Shown piece after piece: positions 7,943 to 16,051 of a stretch of DNA of 64,000 nt (position 1 is the stretch's first letter; every line of letters starts with the position of its first letter). The translations under genes were made by a program, and so were the position numbers. The notes under the pieces were generated by a model, which was not told the DNA's origin, did not search any database, and saw only the letters and a program-made list of their open reading frames with translations. Origin of the DNA: Variovorax sp. 770b2 (lineage in GTDB: Bacteria > Pseudomonadota > Gammaproteobacteria > Burkholderiales > Burkholderiaceae_C); NCBI RefSeq assembly GCF_900115685.1, contig NZ_FOXJ01000006.1, positions 248,001 to 312,000 on the forward strand, read 5' to 3'.

Positions 7943-8920
7943 ATGAAGATTTGTATTTACGGCGCCGGCGCGATCGGCGGCTGGATCGGTGCCGGCCTCG
8001 CGCAGGCCGGCGAACGGCTCAACGTGGTGGCGCGCGGCGCGACGCTCGAAGCGCTGCAGCGCGATGGCCTCTCGCTGATGCGCGGCGACGTGCGCACCCG
8101 CGTGCCCGTCAACGCGGTGGCCGACCCCGAGGCGCTCGGCGTGCAGGACCTGGTGGTGATCGCCGTGAAGGCGCCCGCGCTGGCGGCCGTGGCCGAACGC
8201 ATCGGCCCGCTGATCGGGCGCGACACCCTCGTGCTGGTCGCGATGAACGGCGTGCCCTGGTGGTTTCTGGAAGGCGGCTTCGGCGGCGAGATCACGGGCC
8301 ACCGGCTGGCCGCAGTGGACCCCGACGGTGCGATCGCCAAGGCCATTCCGGCCCGCAACGTGATCGGCTGCGTGGTGCATGCCAGCTGCTCGCTCGACGG
8401 GCCGGGCGTGGTGCGGCATCACTTCGGCAACGGACTGATCGTGGGCGAGCCCTCGGGCGAGGCCACGCCGCGCGTGCAGGCGCTGGCCGATCTCTTGACC
8501 CGCGCGGGCATCAACACCACGCTGTCGCCGCAGATCCAGAAGGACGTGTGGTTCAAGCTCTGGGGCAACATGACGGTGAACCCGATCAGCGCGCTGACCG
8601 GTGCCACCACCGACCTCATCATGGGCGACGACTACGTGCGCGGGTTCATCTCGGCCGTGATGCTGGAGGCCAAGGAGATCGGGCGGCGCATCGGCATCGA
8701 GATCACGCAGAGCCCCGAAGACCGGCACGAAGTGACGAAGAAGCTGGGCGCGTTCAAGACCTCGATGCTGCAGGACGTGGAGGCCGGGCGATCGGTGGAG
8801 CTGGATGCGCTGGTGACCGTGGTGCGCGAACTGGGCGAGTTGACGGGCGTGGCTACGCCGTTCACCGATGCACTGCTGGGGCTGGCGCGGTTGCGCACGC
8901 GGCAGCTCGGGCTGTACTGA
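7943..8920 (+). CDS. 2-dehydropantoate 2-reductase family protein (ApbA/PanE-like)
   Basis: NADPH-dependent ketopantoate-reductase family enzyme, 325 residues. The Rossmann motif YGAGAIGGWIGAGLA is at the N-terminus, and the catalytic helix carrying the conserved Lys (QKDVWFKLWGNMTVNPISAL) is in the middle. The start at 7943 places the Rossmann strand at residue 2, as usual. Because the gene ends a catabolic cluster rather than sitting with panB/panC, it more likely reduces a 2-oxo acid produced by the neighbouring aldolase than supplies pantothenate. It ends 9 nt before the convergent 8930-9751 gene. Symbol withheld because a PanE role is unproven. Confidence 0.82.
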   Translation: MKICIYGAGAIGGWIGAGLAQAGERLNVVARGATLEALQRDGLSLMRGDVRTRVPVNAVADPEALGVQDLVVIAVKAPALAAVAERIGPLIGRDTLVLVAMNGVPWWFLEGGFGGEITGHRLAAVDPDGAIAKAIPARNVIGCVVHASCSLDGPGVVRHHFGNGLIVGEPSGEATPRVQALADLLTRAGINTTLSPQIQKDVWFKLWGNMTVNPISALTGATTDLIMGDDYVRGFISAVMLEAKEIGRRIGIEITQSPEDRHEVTKKLGAFKTSMLQDVEAGRSVELDALVTVVRELGELTGVATPFTDALLGLARLRTRQLGLY

Positions 8921-8929
8921 GCGCCCCGA

Positions 8930-9751
8930 TTACCAAAACTTTTCGGGCGTGGCGGCCAGCGTCTCGGTGCAGCTCGCCACCGCCTTCGCACGCTCCTCGC
9001 GCAGCCGCTGCCAGTTGTCGGCCTGCCATTGCGTCCAGGCGATGGGTTCCGACTGGTAGGAGCAGGCAGCCGGCGGCCGCATGAAGCCCGCGCGGCCGAG
9101 TTGGGCACCGAACTTCAGGCGGAACAGTTCGTCCGTTCCCGTCAGGTTTTCGTAGACCAGGTGCCAGGGGCCCGGATTCAGCGGCGTGTCGGCTTCCTTC
9201 TGCACGCGACCCGCTTCCTCGATTTCCTCGGGCGTGGAGCCGTCGGTCAGCGCGAGGGCATGCGCAGCCTCGGCACGCTTGCGGTAGATGTCGGTGGCGA
9301 CCTTGCTCAGGGCGTCGGTCAGTTCACCGATGGCCGGATTGGCGCCCACCGGATCGTCCTTGAGCTCTTCCAGCGTCGTGCCGGCGAGGTCGTCTTTCGA
9401 GAAGCCTTGCGCGCCGACGGAAATCCCACCGGCGATCAACGACAGCGCCACGTTCAGCGCGATCTGCCCTGCGACCTGGTTGCCCGTGTTCTCGCGCCGG
9501 ACCACGCGAAGCCGTTCGATGCCCGGCTTGTAGGCGGCGCGATTGACGCGCACGCGGGTCTGCGGCGCGGCTGCCGCTTCGGCGGGCGGGGCAACGGATG
9601 GCGGCGAAGGAACGGGGACGTCTGCGGCCATCGCCGCGGATGGGGCTGGTGGCGCCGGCACATCCGGCTCTGCGGCGTATGCCGAGAAACCAAGGGTTGC
9701 CATCGCAATGCCGCAAGCGAATGCAGCGCGGGTCTTGTGCGTCGAGATCAT
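8930..9751 (-). CDS. Exported protein of unknown function
   Basis: Protein of 273 residues. It has a clear Sec signal peptide (residues 1-27, ending SAYA/AEP), then a Pro/Ala-rich low-complexity stretch to about residue 62, a short hydrophobic/Gly segment near residues 97-115 (QIALNVALSLIAGGISVG), and a soluble C-terminal half rich in Glu, Lys and Trp. The start at 9751 is set by the signal peptide and by a GGAGGGAG ribosome site just upstream. I do not recognise the family. The hydrophobic segment could anchor it or bury in a complex. It is convergent with the panE-like gene. Confidence 0.7.
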   Translation of the reverse strand: MISTHKTRAAFACGIAMATLGFSAYAAEPDVPAPPAPSAAMAADVPVPSPPSVAPPAEAAAAPQTRVRVNRAAYKPGIERLRVVRRENTGNQVAGQIALNVALSLIAGGISVGAQGFSKDDLAGTTLEELKDDPVGANPAIGELTDALSKVATDIYRKRAEAAHALALTDGSTPEEIEEAGRVQKEADTPLNPGPWHLVYENLTGTDELFRLKFGAQLGRAGFMRPPAACSYQSEPIAWTQWQADNWQRLREERAKAVASCTETLAATPEKFW

Positions 9752-9921
9752 GTGAACTGTTCTCCCTCCGGTCGGCATTGTCATTGGGGCGGAGGGCGCG
9801 GTTCGACACCGCACGGCTACAAATTCACGGAAGCTGCGGCTGTACAACGGGTTTTGGCGGCATCGTTGCCCACCACGCCGCCGCCATGATCGGCAACCCG
9901 CCGGCCGCGAAAACAGGAAGC

Positions 9922-10659
9922 TCAGTGCGTCGTCAGCAAAACGCGCACGGCCTCGGGCAGCGAATTGACATGCGGCATGAAGTGATCGAGCAGCGCACCG
10001 AGGATCACCGCGGAGATCAGCGCGCCCAGCAGCGGCTTCCAGGTCAGCCGCACCGCCGCGACCAGCCAGCCCTCGCGCGCCACGCGCACCGCAGCGCGCG
10101 CCGACACATACGAGAACGCCACCTCGATGGCGACGGCCAGCAGCGCATCCCAGCTGAAATACAGCAGCACGAGCGAGCCGGCGCCGAACAGCACCGCCAC
10201 GCAGATCAGGAAGATGGCGACCACCGGCACGACGATGATCGCGCCTTCGTCGGATTCGCCCGCCAGTTCGAGTGCGCCGCCGGCCATGTCGGCCGCGCCG
10301 CCGAAACCGGCGTCGCTCGCGCTGCTGGCAACGTCCAATGCAAGGTCGGCAGCGTCGACCACGTCGCCGCCGCCCACGTCGAGATGGACACCCACCCCGT
10401 TCTCGACGAGCCGCCGGGCCCACCAGCGCAGCACCAGCAGGTAGCCCAGATACCCCACGCCCAATGTGAGGAAATAGCGCACCGCCAGCGAATCCACATG
10501 CAGCAGGTGCATCTGCAGCGCCGACACGCCCCACATGAGCAGCAGCATGAAGGTGCCGATCAGGATGCCGTGCGTGCGCAGGCTGTGGTTGCGATGCAGG
10601 TCGCGCTCGATCTGCGTTTCCCAAAGGCGCATCGAGCGCCAGTTGGAAAGAACCTTCAT
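9922..10659 (-). CDS. Integral membrane protein of unknown function, coupled to alr
   Basis: Protein of 245 residues with about four to five predicted membrane spans: near residues 31-50, 58-78, 140-170 and possibly 180-200, plus a C-terminal segment near 215-230. Between spans two and three there is a Gly/Ala/Asp-rich loop (residues ~88-135) that looks like low-complexity linker. Its ATG overlaps the alr stop codon as ATGA, so translation is probably coupled to alanine racemase. Function not recognised. Co-translation with a D-alanine enzyme hints at an envelope role, but that is only context. Confidence 0.72.
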   Translation of the reverse strand: MKVLSNWRSMRLWETQIERDLHRNHSLRTHGILIGTFMLLLMWGVSALQMHLLHVDSLAVRYFLTLGVGYLGYLLVLRWWARRLVENGVGVHLDVGGGDVVDAADLALDVASSASDAGFGGAADMAGGALELAGESDEGAIIVVPVVAIFLICVAVLFGAGSLVLLYFSWDALLAVAIEVAFSYVSARAAVRVAREGWLVAAVRLTWKPLLGALISAVILGALLDHFMPHVNSLPEAVRVLLTTH

Positions 10660-11771
10660 TGCTGCGTGTCTGGGTCGGCTTCGGCGGGCGCGAAGGGCAC
10701 GCGTTGCGCCACGGCGCACATGAGTTCGTAGCCGACGGTGCCCGCCGCCTGCGCGACGTCATCGATGGACAGCACCGCATCGGTGACGGTCGAGTGACCC
10801 CACAGCGTGACCTCGGTGCCGAACGCCGCATCGGGCACGGGCGTGAGGTCCACGGTGATCATGTCCATGCTCACGCGGCCCACCATGCGGGTGCGCACGC
10901 CGTTCACCAGCACCGGCGTTCCGGTGTTGCAGTGGCGCGGATAGCCGTCGGCATAGCCCACCGCGGCCACGCCGATGGTGAGCGGCCCCTCGGCCGTGAA
11001 GTTGGAGCCGTAGCCGATGGTGTCGCCGGCCTTGAGCGTCTGCACCGAGAGCAGTTTCGTGGACAGCGTCATCGTGGGCTGCAGCTGCCAGTGCGCCGCG
11101 TCGTTCGCCGGAAAGTCCGGGGCGCTGCCGTACAGCACGATGCCCGGGCGCACCCAGTCGCCGCGCGTCTGGTCCGCATGGCGCAGCGTGGCTGCGCTGT
11201 TGGCGATGGAGCGCTCGCCCGGCAGGTCGCGGGTGACGCGCTCGAAGGTCTCCACCTGGTGGGCGATGCCGCGGGCGCCGTCGGCGTCGCTGAAGTGCGT
11301 CATCAGCGAGATCTCGTCGACCTGCGTGAGCGCATTCAGGCGCGTCCAGGCCGAGCCGAAGCGCTCGGGCGTGAAGCCCAGGCGGTTCATGCCCGAGTTC
11401 ATCTTGAGGAAAACACGTTGCGGCTTGAGGGTCTTGTGCGCTGCGAGCATGTCGATCTGCTCGTCGCAATGCACGGTGTGCCAGAGGTCCAGGCGCGAGC
11501 ACAGCTCCAGGTCGCGCGCGTCGAATACGCCCTCCAGCAGCAGCACCGGGCCGCGCCAGCCCAGGGCGCGCACGCGCTCGGCCTCGGCCAGGTCGAGCAG
11601 CGCAAAACCGTCGGCGCCGCGCAGGCCTTCATAGACCCGCTCGATGCCATGGCCATAGGCATTGGCCTTGACCACGGCCCAGACACGGGCGTCGAGCGCC
11701 GAGCGGCGGACCCTGCCCAGGTTGTTGCGAAGGGCAGCGGTATGGACGGTGGCGAGAATGGGGCGCGGCAT
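10656..11771 (-). CDS. alr: Alanine racemase
   Basis: PLP-dependent fold-type III racemase of 371 residues that converts L- to D-alanine for peptidoglycan. The PLP lysine is Lys35 in VVKANAYGHG. Other family segments are the GYGSN stretch that carries the second catalytic Tyr in relatives, VGYADGYPR, and GRVSMDMI. Length is normal and all landmarks are intact. The start at 11771 gives the standard MPRPILA N-terminus. The gene is divergent from the LplT-type transporter gene, and its stop overlaps the start of the following membrane-protein gene. A biosynthetic Alr and a catabolic DadX cannot be separated here because no dadA lies nearby. Confidence 0.93.
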   Translation of the reverse strand: MPRPILATVHTAALRNNLGRVRRSALDARVWAVVKANAYGHGIERVYEGLRGADGFALLDLAEAERVRALGWRGPVLLLEGVFDARDLELCSRLDLWHTVHCDEQIDMLAAHKTLKPQRVFLKMNSGMNRLGFTPERFGSAWTRLNALTQVDEISLMTHFSDADGARGIAHQVETFERVTRDLPGERSIANSAATLRHADQTRGDWVRPGIVLYGSAPDFPANDAAHWQLQPTMTLSTKLLSVQTLKAGDTIGYGSNFTAEGPLTIGVAAVGYADGYPRHCNTGTPVLVNGVRTRMVGRVSMDMITVDLTPVPDAAFGTEVTLWGHSTVTDAVLSIDDVAQAAGTVGYELMCAVAQRVPFAPAEADPDTQQ

Positions 11772-11808
11772 GGGGGCTCTCGGCGGTCTTGGAGGAAATG
11801 CAGACCAC

Positions 11809-11837
11809 GTTTTAGCATTTCCGGGAATGGGGTCGAA
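11809..11837 (-). promoter_or_regulatory. Candidate sigma-70 promoter for alr
   Basis: On the minus strand TTCGAC (11832-11837) and TAAAAC (11809-11814) are separated by 17 bp and lie about 40 bp upstream of the alr start. Both boxes are only partial matches to the consensus. Confidence 0.3.
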
Positions 11838-11951
11838 ACCGGTGGGGATGCCCATTTGGGCGCCGTACCCCCATGCTATAACCGCCCATTCGCTCCGGAC
11901 GCGACACTTTTTCACTACCGCCAGCAGACCCTCTGGCCAGCCAGCCCATCG

Positions 11952-13256
11952 ATGAAGCGCGGTTTCTACACGATCATGTCGGCCCAGTTCTTTTCGTCGC
12001 TGGCCGACCAAGCGCTTTTCGTTGTTGCCGTCGATCTCATGCGAAGTTCGGGCGCCCCCGAATGGCAACGCGCGGCCCTGGTGCCGATCTTCGCGGTCTT
12101 CTACGTGGTGCTCGCGCCGCTGGTGGGCGCGTTCGCCGATGCGCTGCCCAAGGGCAAGGTGATGTTCATCAGCAATGCGATCAAGGTGATCGGCTGCCTG
12201 ATGATGCTGTTCGGCTCGCACCCCCTCCTGTCGTATTCGATCGTGGGCCTGGGCGCTGCGGCCTACTCGCCGGCCAAGTACGGCATCCTCACCGAGCTGC
12301 TGCCCGCCTCGCAACTGGTCAAGGCCAACGGCTGGATCGAAGGGCTGACCATCGCATCCATCCTGCTGGGCATCGTGCTGGGCGGCACGCTGGTGGGCCA
12401 TGCGGTCTCCAGCCAGCTGCTGGCCTTCGATTTCCCGCTGATCGACACCGGCATCGATTCGCCGGCCGAGGCCGCGATCTCGGTGCTGATCCTGGTCTAC
12501 ATGCTGGCGGCCTGGTTCAACACGCGCATCCCGCACACCGGCGTGGAGATGCGCCCGCTGCGCTCCAACCCCGAACATAGCTTCGTGCGCAACATCGCCG
12601 CGCTGCTGCCCGACTTCTGGCACTGCAATGCGCGCCTGTGGCGCGACCGCCTCGGCCAGATCTCGCTGGCCACCACCACGCTCTTCTGGGGCGCGGGCGG
12701 CAACCTCAAGTACATCGTGCTCGCGTGGGCCTCGCTCGCGCTGGGATACAACACGACGCAGGCTTCGGCCCTCACCGGCGTGGTGACCATCGGCACGGCC
12801 GTGGGCGCCATCGTGGCCTCGATGCGCATGCGGCTGGACATGGCCACCCGCGTGATCCCGATGGGCATCGCGATGGGGCTGATGGTCATCTGCATGAACT
12901 TCATCGGCAACGTGTGGCTCGCGGTGCCGTTCCTGATCATCCTGGGCGGCCTGGGCGGCTTCCTGGTGGTGCCGATGAATGCGCTCCTGCAGCATCGCGG
13001 CCACAACCTGATGGGCGCGGGCCGCTCGATCGCGGTGCAGAACTTCAACGAGCAGGCCTGCATTCTTCTCCTGGGCGGCTTCTACAGCGTGTGCACGGGA
13101 CTGGGCCTGTCGGCCTACGGCGCGATCAGCGCCTTCGGCCTCGTGGTGGCGGGCTGCATGTGGCTCATCAAGCGCTGGCACGAGAACAACCTCAAGAAGT
13201 ACCCGGAAGAAGTCGAGCACCTGCTGGCGATCGCCCGCAGCGACAAACATCACTGA
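11952..13256 (+). CDS. lplT: Lysophospholipid transporter, LplT-type (MFS)
   Basis: Major-facilitator-type inner-membrane protein of 434 residues with about 12 membrane spans. It opens with the LplT-like MKRGFYTIMSAQFFSSLADQ and has the SPAKYGILTELLP motif shared by LplT and the fused Aas/LplT proteins. In known systems LplT flips lysophospholipids inward for re-acylation by Aas. No acyltransferase gene follows here. The C-terminal tail is charged (KRWHENNLKKYPEEVEHL), as expected for a cytoplasmic end. The start at 11952 is chosen because it is the family N-terminus; the longer frame upstream runs antisense through alr. Confidence 0.87.
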   Translation: MKRGFYTIMSAQFFSSLADQALFVVAVDLMRSSGAPEWQRAALVPIFAVFYVVLAPLVGAFADALPKGKVMFISNAIKVIGCLMMLFGSHPLLSYSIVGLGAAAYSPAKYGILTELLPASQLVKANGWIEGLTIASILLGIVLGGTLVGHAVSSQLLAFDFPLIDTGIDSPAEAAISVLILVYMLAAWFNTRIPHTGVEMRPLRSNPEHSFVRNIAALLPDFWHCNARLWRDRLGQISLATTTLFWGAGGNLKYIVLAWASLALGYNTTQASALTGVVTIGTAVGAIVASMRMRLDMATRVIPMGIAMGLMVICMNFIGNVWLAVPFLIILGGLGGFLVVPMNALLQHRGHNLMGAGRSIAVQNFNEQACILLLGGFYSVCTGLGLSAYGAISAFGLVVAGCMWLIKRWHENNLKKYPEEVEHLLAIARSDKHH

Positions 13257-13326
13257 CCTTGCGCGACTGCGTTGGTGAGACGGCCGGCGCGCCGGGCGCC
13301 GAAGCCTCCATTTCTCCAACGCCACC

Positions 13327-14226
13327 ATGCCCGCGCTCGCACTTGTCTTCAACGCCTTCGCCTGGGGCGTTTCGTGGTTTCCATTCCGCCAGCTCGCCGG
13401 CCACGGACTGCATCCGCTGTGGACCACCTGCCTCATCTACCTGGTCATCGCGGTGGTGATGGGCCTCCTGCGCCGGCATGCATGGAAGGCCTTCGCGGCG
13501 TTCCCGATGCTGATGGCGCTGGGCCTTGCGGCGGGCTTCACCAACGTGGGCTTCAACTGGGCCGCGACGCAGGGCGATGTGGTGCGCGTGGTGCTGCTGT
13601 TCTACCTGATGCCGCTGTGGAACGTGCTGCTGGCCTGGCTGCTGCTCGGCGAGCGGCCCACGGGCGGCGCGCTCGCACGGGTGGCACTGGCGCTGACCGG
13701 CGTGGTCGTGGTGCTCAAGGCGCCCGGCACCGACTGGCCCGTGCCGTCGAGCCTGCCCGACTGGCTCGGGGTGGCGGCGGGCTTCAGCTTCGCGGTGACG
13801 AACATCACGCTGCGCCATCTGCGCGAAGCGCCGGGCGAATCGCGCGCGCTGGCGATGTTCTGCGGCTGCGCCGTGGTGGGCGGCGCCGCGGCCCTCGTCG
13901 GCTCCAGCGTTGGCGGCATCGCCTCCCCGCTGCTGGCCACACCCGGCTGGCTCGGCTGGGCAGTCCTCCTGGGCGGCGGCTTCATCGTGGCCAACGTGTG
14001 CCTGCAGTACGGCGCCGCGCGGCTCACGTCCAGCGCGGCCTCGGTGATCATGTTGTCGGAAGTGCTGTTCGCCAGCGTCTCGTCCGTGGCGTTGGGCGCG
14101 GCCACCATGGATGCGCGCATCCTCCTGGGCGGCGCGCTGATCGTGGCGGGCGCGGTCTGGTCGGCGTTTGCGCGAACGCCCGTGCGGGGCGATGATCGCG
14201 CCTCCAGCGCTTGCGCCACTCACTGA
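13327..14226 (+). CDS. DMT-superfamily EamA-type transporter
   Basis: Inner-membrane protein of 299 residues with about ten hydrophobic segments arranged as two EamA repeats. The first contains FAWGVSWFPFRQLAGHG and GFTNVGFNWA; the second contains FSFAVTNITLRHL and the LSEVLFASVSSVALGAA segment typical of the EamA helix-8/9 region. Such proteins export amino acids or other small metabolites, but the substrate is not readable. It lies 70 nt after lplT and 9 nt before the glutathione-peroxidase gene, so co-transcription with the latter is likely. Confidence 0.86.
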   Translation: MPALALVFNAFAWGVSWFPFRQLAGHGLHPLWTTCLIYLVIAVVMGLLRRHAWKAFAAFPMLMALGLAAGFTNVGFNWAATQGDVVRVVLLFYLMPLWNVLLAWLLLGERPTGGALARVALALTGVVVVLKAPGTDWPVPSSLPDWLGVAAGFSFAVTNITLRHLREAPGESRALAMFCGCAVVGGAAALVGSSVGGIASPLLATPGWLGWAVLLGGGFIVANVCLQYGAARLTSSAASVIMLSEVLFASVSSVALGAATMDARILLGGALIVAGAVWSAFARTPVRGDDRASSACATH

Positions 14227-14235
14227 GGACACTCC

Positions 14236-14724
14236 ATGACCAGCGTCTACGACTTCGAGGCCAACCAGATCGACGGCAAGCCGGTGAAGCTCTCCACCTT
14301 CAAGGGCAAGGTGCTGCTGATCGTCAACACCGCGAGCAAATGCGGCTTCACGCCGCAGTTCGCGGGGCTGGAGGCGCTGCACGAGAAGTACGCCGACCAG
14401 GGCCTTTCGGTGCTGGGTTTTCCGTCGAACCAGTTCGGCTCGCAGGACCCGGGCACCAACGAGGAAATCGGCGCCTTCTGCACCAAGAACTACGGCGTGA
14501 GTTTTCCGATGATGGAGAAGATCGACGTCAACGGCAGCAACGCCGCACCGCTCTACCAGTGGCTGACGAAAGAGAAGCCGGGGCTCCTGGGCCTCACGGC
14601 CATCAAGTGGAACTTCACCAAGTTCCTGATCGGGCGCGACGGCACGGTGCTCAAGCGCTACGCGCCGCTGGACACGCCGGCCTCGCTCACGCGCGATGTC
14701 GAGGCGGCGCTGGCGGCTGGCTGA
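14236..14724 (+). CDS. Glutathione peroxidase family protein
   Basis: Thioredoxin-fold peroxidase of 162 residues. The peroxidatic site is cysteine (not selenocysteine) in NTASKCGFTPQF. The catalytic Gln is in FPSNQFGSQDPGTNEEI and the Trp in IKWNFTKFLIGRDG. Bacterial enzymes of this type (BtuE/GpxA-like) reduce hydroperoxides, often with thioredoxin rather than glutathione. The gene is 9 nt after the EamA transporter and ends 2 nt before the convergent pseudo-receiver gene. Confidence 0.92.
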   Translation: MTSVYDFEANQIDGKPVKLSTFKGKVLLIVNTASKCGFTPQFAGLEALHEKYADQGLSVLGFPSNQFGSQDPGTNEEIGAFCTKNYGVSFPMMEKIDVNGSNAAPLYQWLTKEKPGLLGLTAIKWNFTKFLIGRDGTVLKRYAPLDTPASLTRDVEAALAAG

Positions 14725-14726
14725 TC

Positions 14727-15167
14727 TCAGGCACCGACGCGCAGGACCTTGCCGCCTGCGCGTCGTCCGTCCCGCAGGTCCAGTGCATTGAGCCACGCGA
14801 GCAGCGCGCCCTCGTCCACCGGCGAGGCCAGCAGCCGGAACGACACCTGCGAAAGCACCGTCGAAGGCAGCTGTTGCAGGGTCTCCAGTTCGGTGGGATG
14901 TGCCAGGTACAGCACGGGAAGCGGCTGGCCCGCGGCCTCTTGCACCCCGGGCCATGCCGCGACTGTCTCGGCGGCGTCGGCGTGCAGGCCCACGATGACG
15001 GCATCGAACCGATGCCCTGCGCGGATCGACGCCGCGAGCTCCGGCATCCGGCTGAAGGGCGCGCTGTCCGCACCCAGCGCCCACAGCGAGTTGTTGGTGC
15101 AGATGCGCTGCAGCGCATCCGAATCCACCAGAGCAATCCGGCACCCCCGATGGATTCGCGCGCTCAT
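14727..15167 (-). CDS. Receiver-like protein lacking the phosphoacceptor (pseudo-receiver)
   Basis: Protein of 146 residues that reads as a stand-alone CheY-like fold: an N-terminal beta strand with a single Asp (CRIALVDSDAL), alternating helix/strand pattern, and a C-terminal SPVDEGALLAWL helix. The strand-3 position expected to carry the phosphorylated Asp reads FDAVIVGLHAD, with Gly at the end of the strand, and the conserved Lys near the C-terminus is replaced (RLLASPVDE). It should therefore not be phosphorylated in the usual way. It starts 3 nt after the OmpA-like lipoprotein gene and so belongs to the adhesin operon. A signalling adaptor role is inferred. Confidence 0.62.
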   Translation of the reverse strand: MSARIHRGCRIALVDSDALQRICTNNSLWALGADSAPFSRMPELAASIRAGHRFDAVIVGLHADAAETVAAWPGVQEAAGQPLPVLYLAHPTELETLQQLPSTVLSQVSFRLLASPVDEGALLAWLNALDLRDGRRAGGKVLRVGA

Positions 15168-15170
15168 TGC

Positions 15171-16031
15171 CTACTGCTCCCCTGCGACGTCGATCTCGAC
15201 GCGCCGGTTCGGCTGCAGGCAGCGCAGCAGCGCGGGTGAGCTGCGCGTGCCTTCGCAATCGCCGACAACGGGCTGGCGCTTGCCCATGCCCGTGGCACGA
15301 ATGAGCTTGCGGTCGATGCCCTGCTGCACCAGCAACTCGCGCACGGTGTTCGCCCGCTCCAGCGAGAGCGCCTCGTTGTAGGCGTCGCCGCCCAGCCGAT
15401 CGGTATGCCCGGTCACGAGGATGTAGTGCAGCGAGCGGAAGTTGTTGCGCAGCTCGCCCGCCAGGCGCTCGACGCGCACGCGCCCCTCGGGCAGCAGGTC
15501 GGAGAGCGATGCCCCGTCGAAGCGGAACAGGCCATCGGCATTCAGCGTCACCTTCTGCGGCGGCGCGAGCTTGGGCGTGGCCGGAATCGGCGTGGCCCCC
15601 GGCGGCTGGGCGAGCAGCGCGCAGTCGGGGTTCTTCCACCAGCCGCCGGTCGAGATGCCGTCGCCGTTGAAGCGCACCATGTACTGGCACGTCACGTAGT
15701 CGGCGCCCTTGCCGGTGCGAAAGTGAAAGATGTAGTTCCACTCGCGCACGCCCCAGAGCCCTTCGCTGAAGTGCGGCCAGCCCAGCAGCTCGCGCACCTG
15801 GTCCTTGCCCATGCCGGTGCGGATGCGGGCAAACGCATCGGTGCCGGGAAAGGCGCCCTGTTTCCACTTGGCACCGCCGGGCTCCGGAAAGTCCTCGGGC
15901 CTGGGCGCCGCCGGCTGCTCGGATGCGACACGCGCCTGCGCGTCCTTGTCGATGGCCGCGCCCGGCGAGGCGCAGCCCTGGATGGCCAGCATCACCGCCA
16001 CCAGCGCTGCGCCGCAGATCGTTCGATTCAT
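15171..16031 (-). CDS. Lipoprotein with BamE/SmpA-like and OmpA C-terminal domains
   Basis: Protein of 286 residues with a lipoprotein signal and lipobox (IQGC, Cys20). Residues ~60-130 resemble the SmpA/OmlA/BamE fold (RIRTGMGKDQVRELLGWPH, then WNYIFHFRTG). Residues ~165-283 are an OmpA-like peptidoglycan-binding domain (YILVTGHTDRLGG, LSLERANTVRELL, NRRVEID). It should sit in the outer membrane and bind the cell wall. It lies 20 nt downstream of the trimeric autotransporter gene. Lipoproteins linked to such adhesins (for example SadB with SadA) help adhesin assembly, so a chaperone or anchoring role is plausible but inferred. Confidence 0.83.
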   Translation of the reverse strand: MNRTICGAALVAVMLAIQGCASPGAAIDKDAQARVASEQPAAPRPEDFPEPGGAKWKQGAFPGTDAFARIRTGMGKDQVRELLGWPHFSEGLWGVREWNYIFHFRTGKGADYVTCQYMVRFNGDGISTGGWWKNPDCALLAQPPGATPIPATPKLAPPQKVTLNADGLFRFDGASLSDLLPEGRVRVERLAGELRNNFRSLHYILVTGHTDRLGGDAYNEALSLERANTVRELLVQQGIDRKLIRATGMGKRQPVVGDCEGTRSSPALLRCLQPNRRVEIDVAGEQ

Positions 16032-16051
16032 GATTTGTTTTCTCCCTGCGC

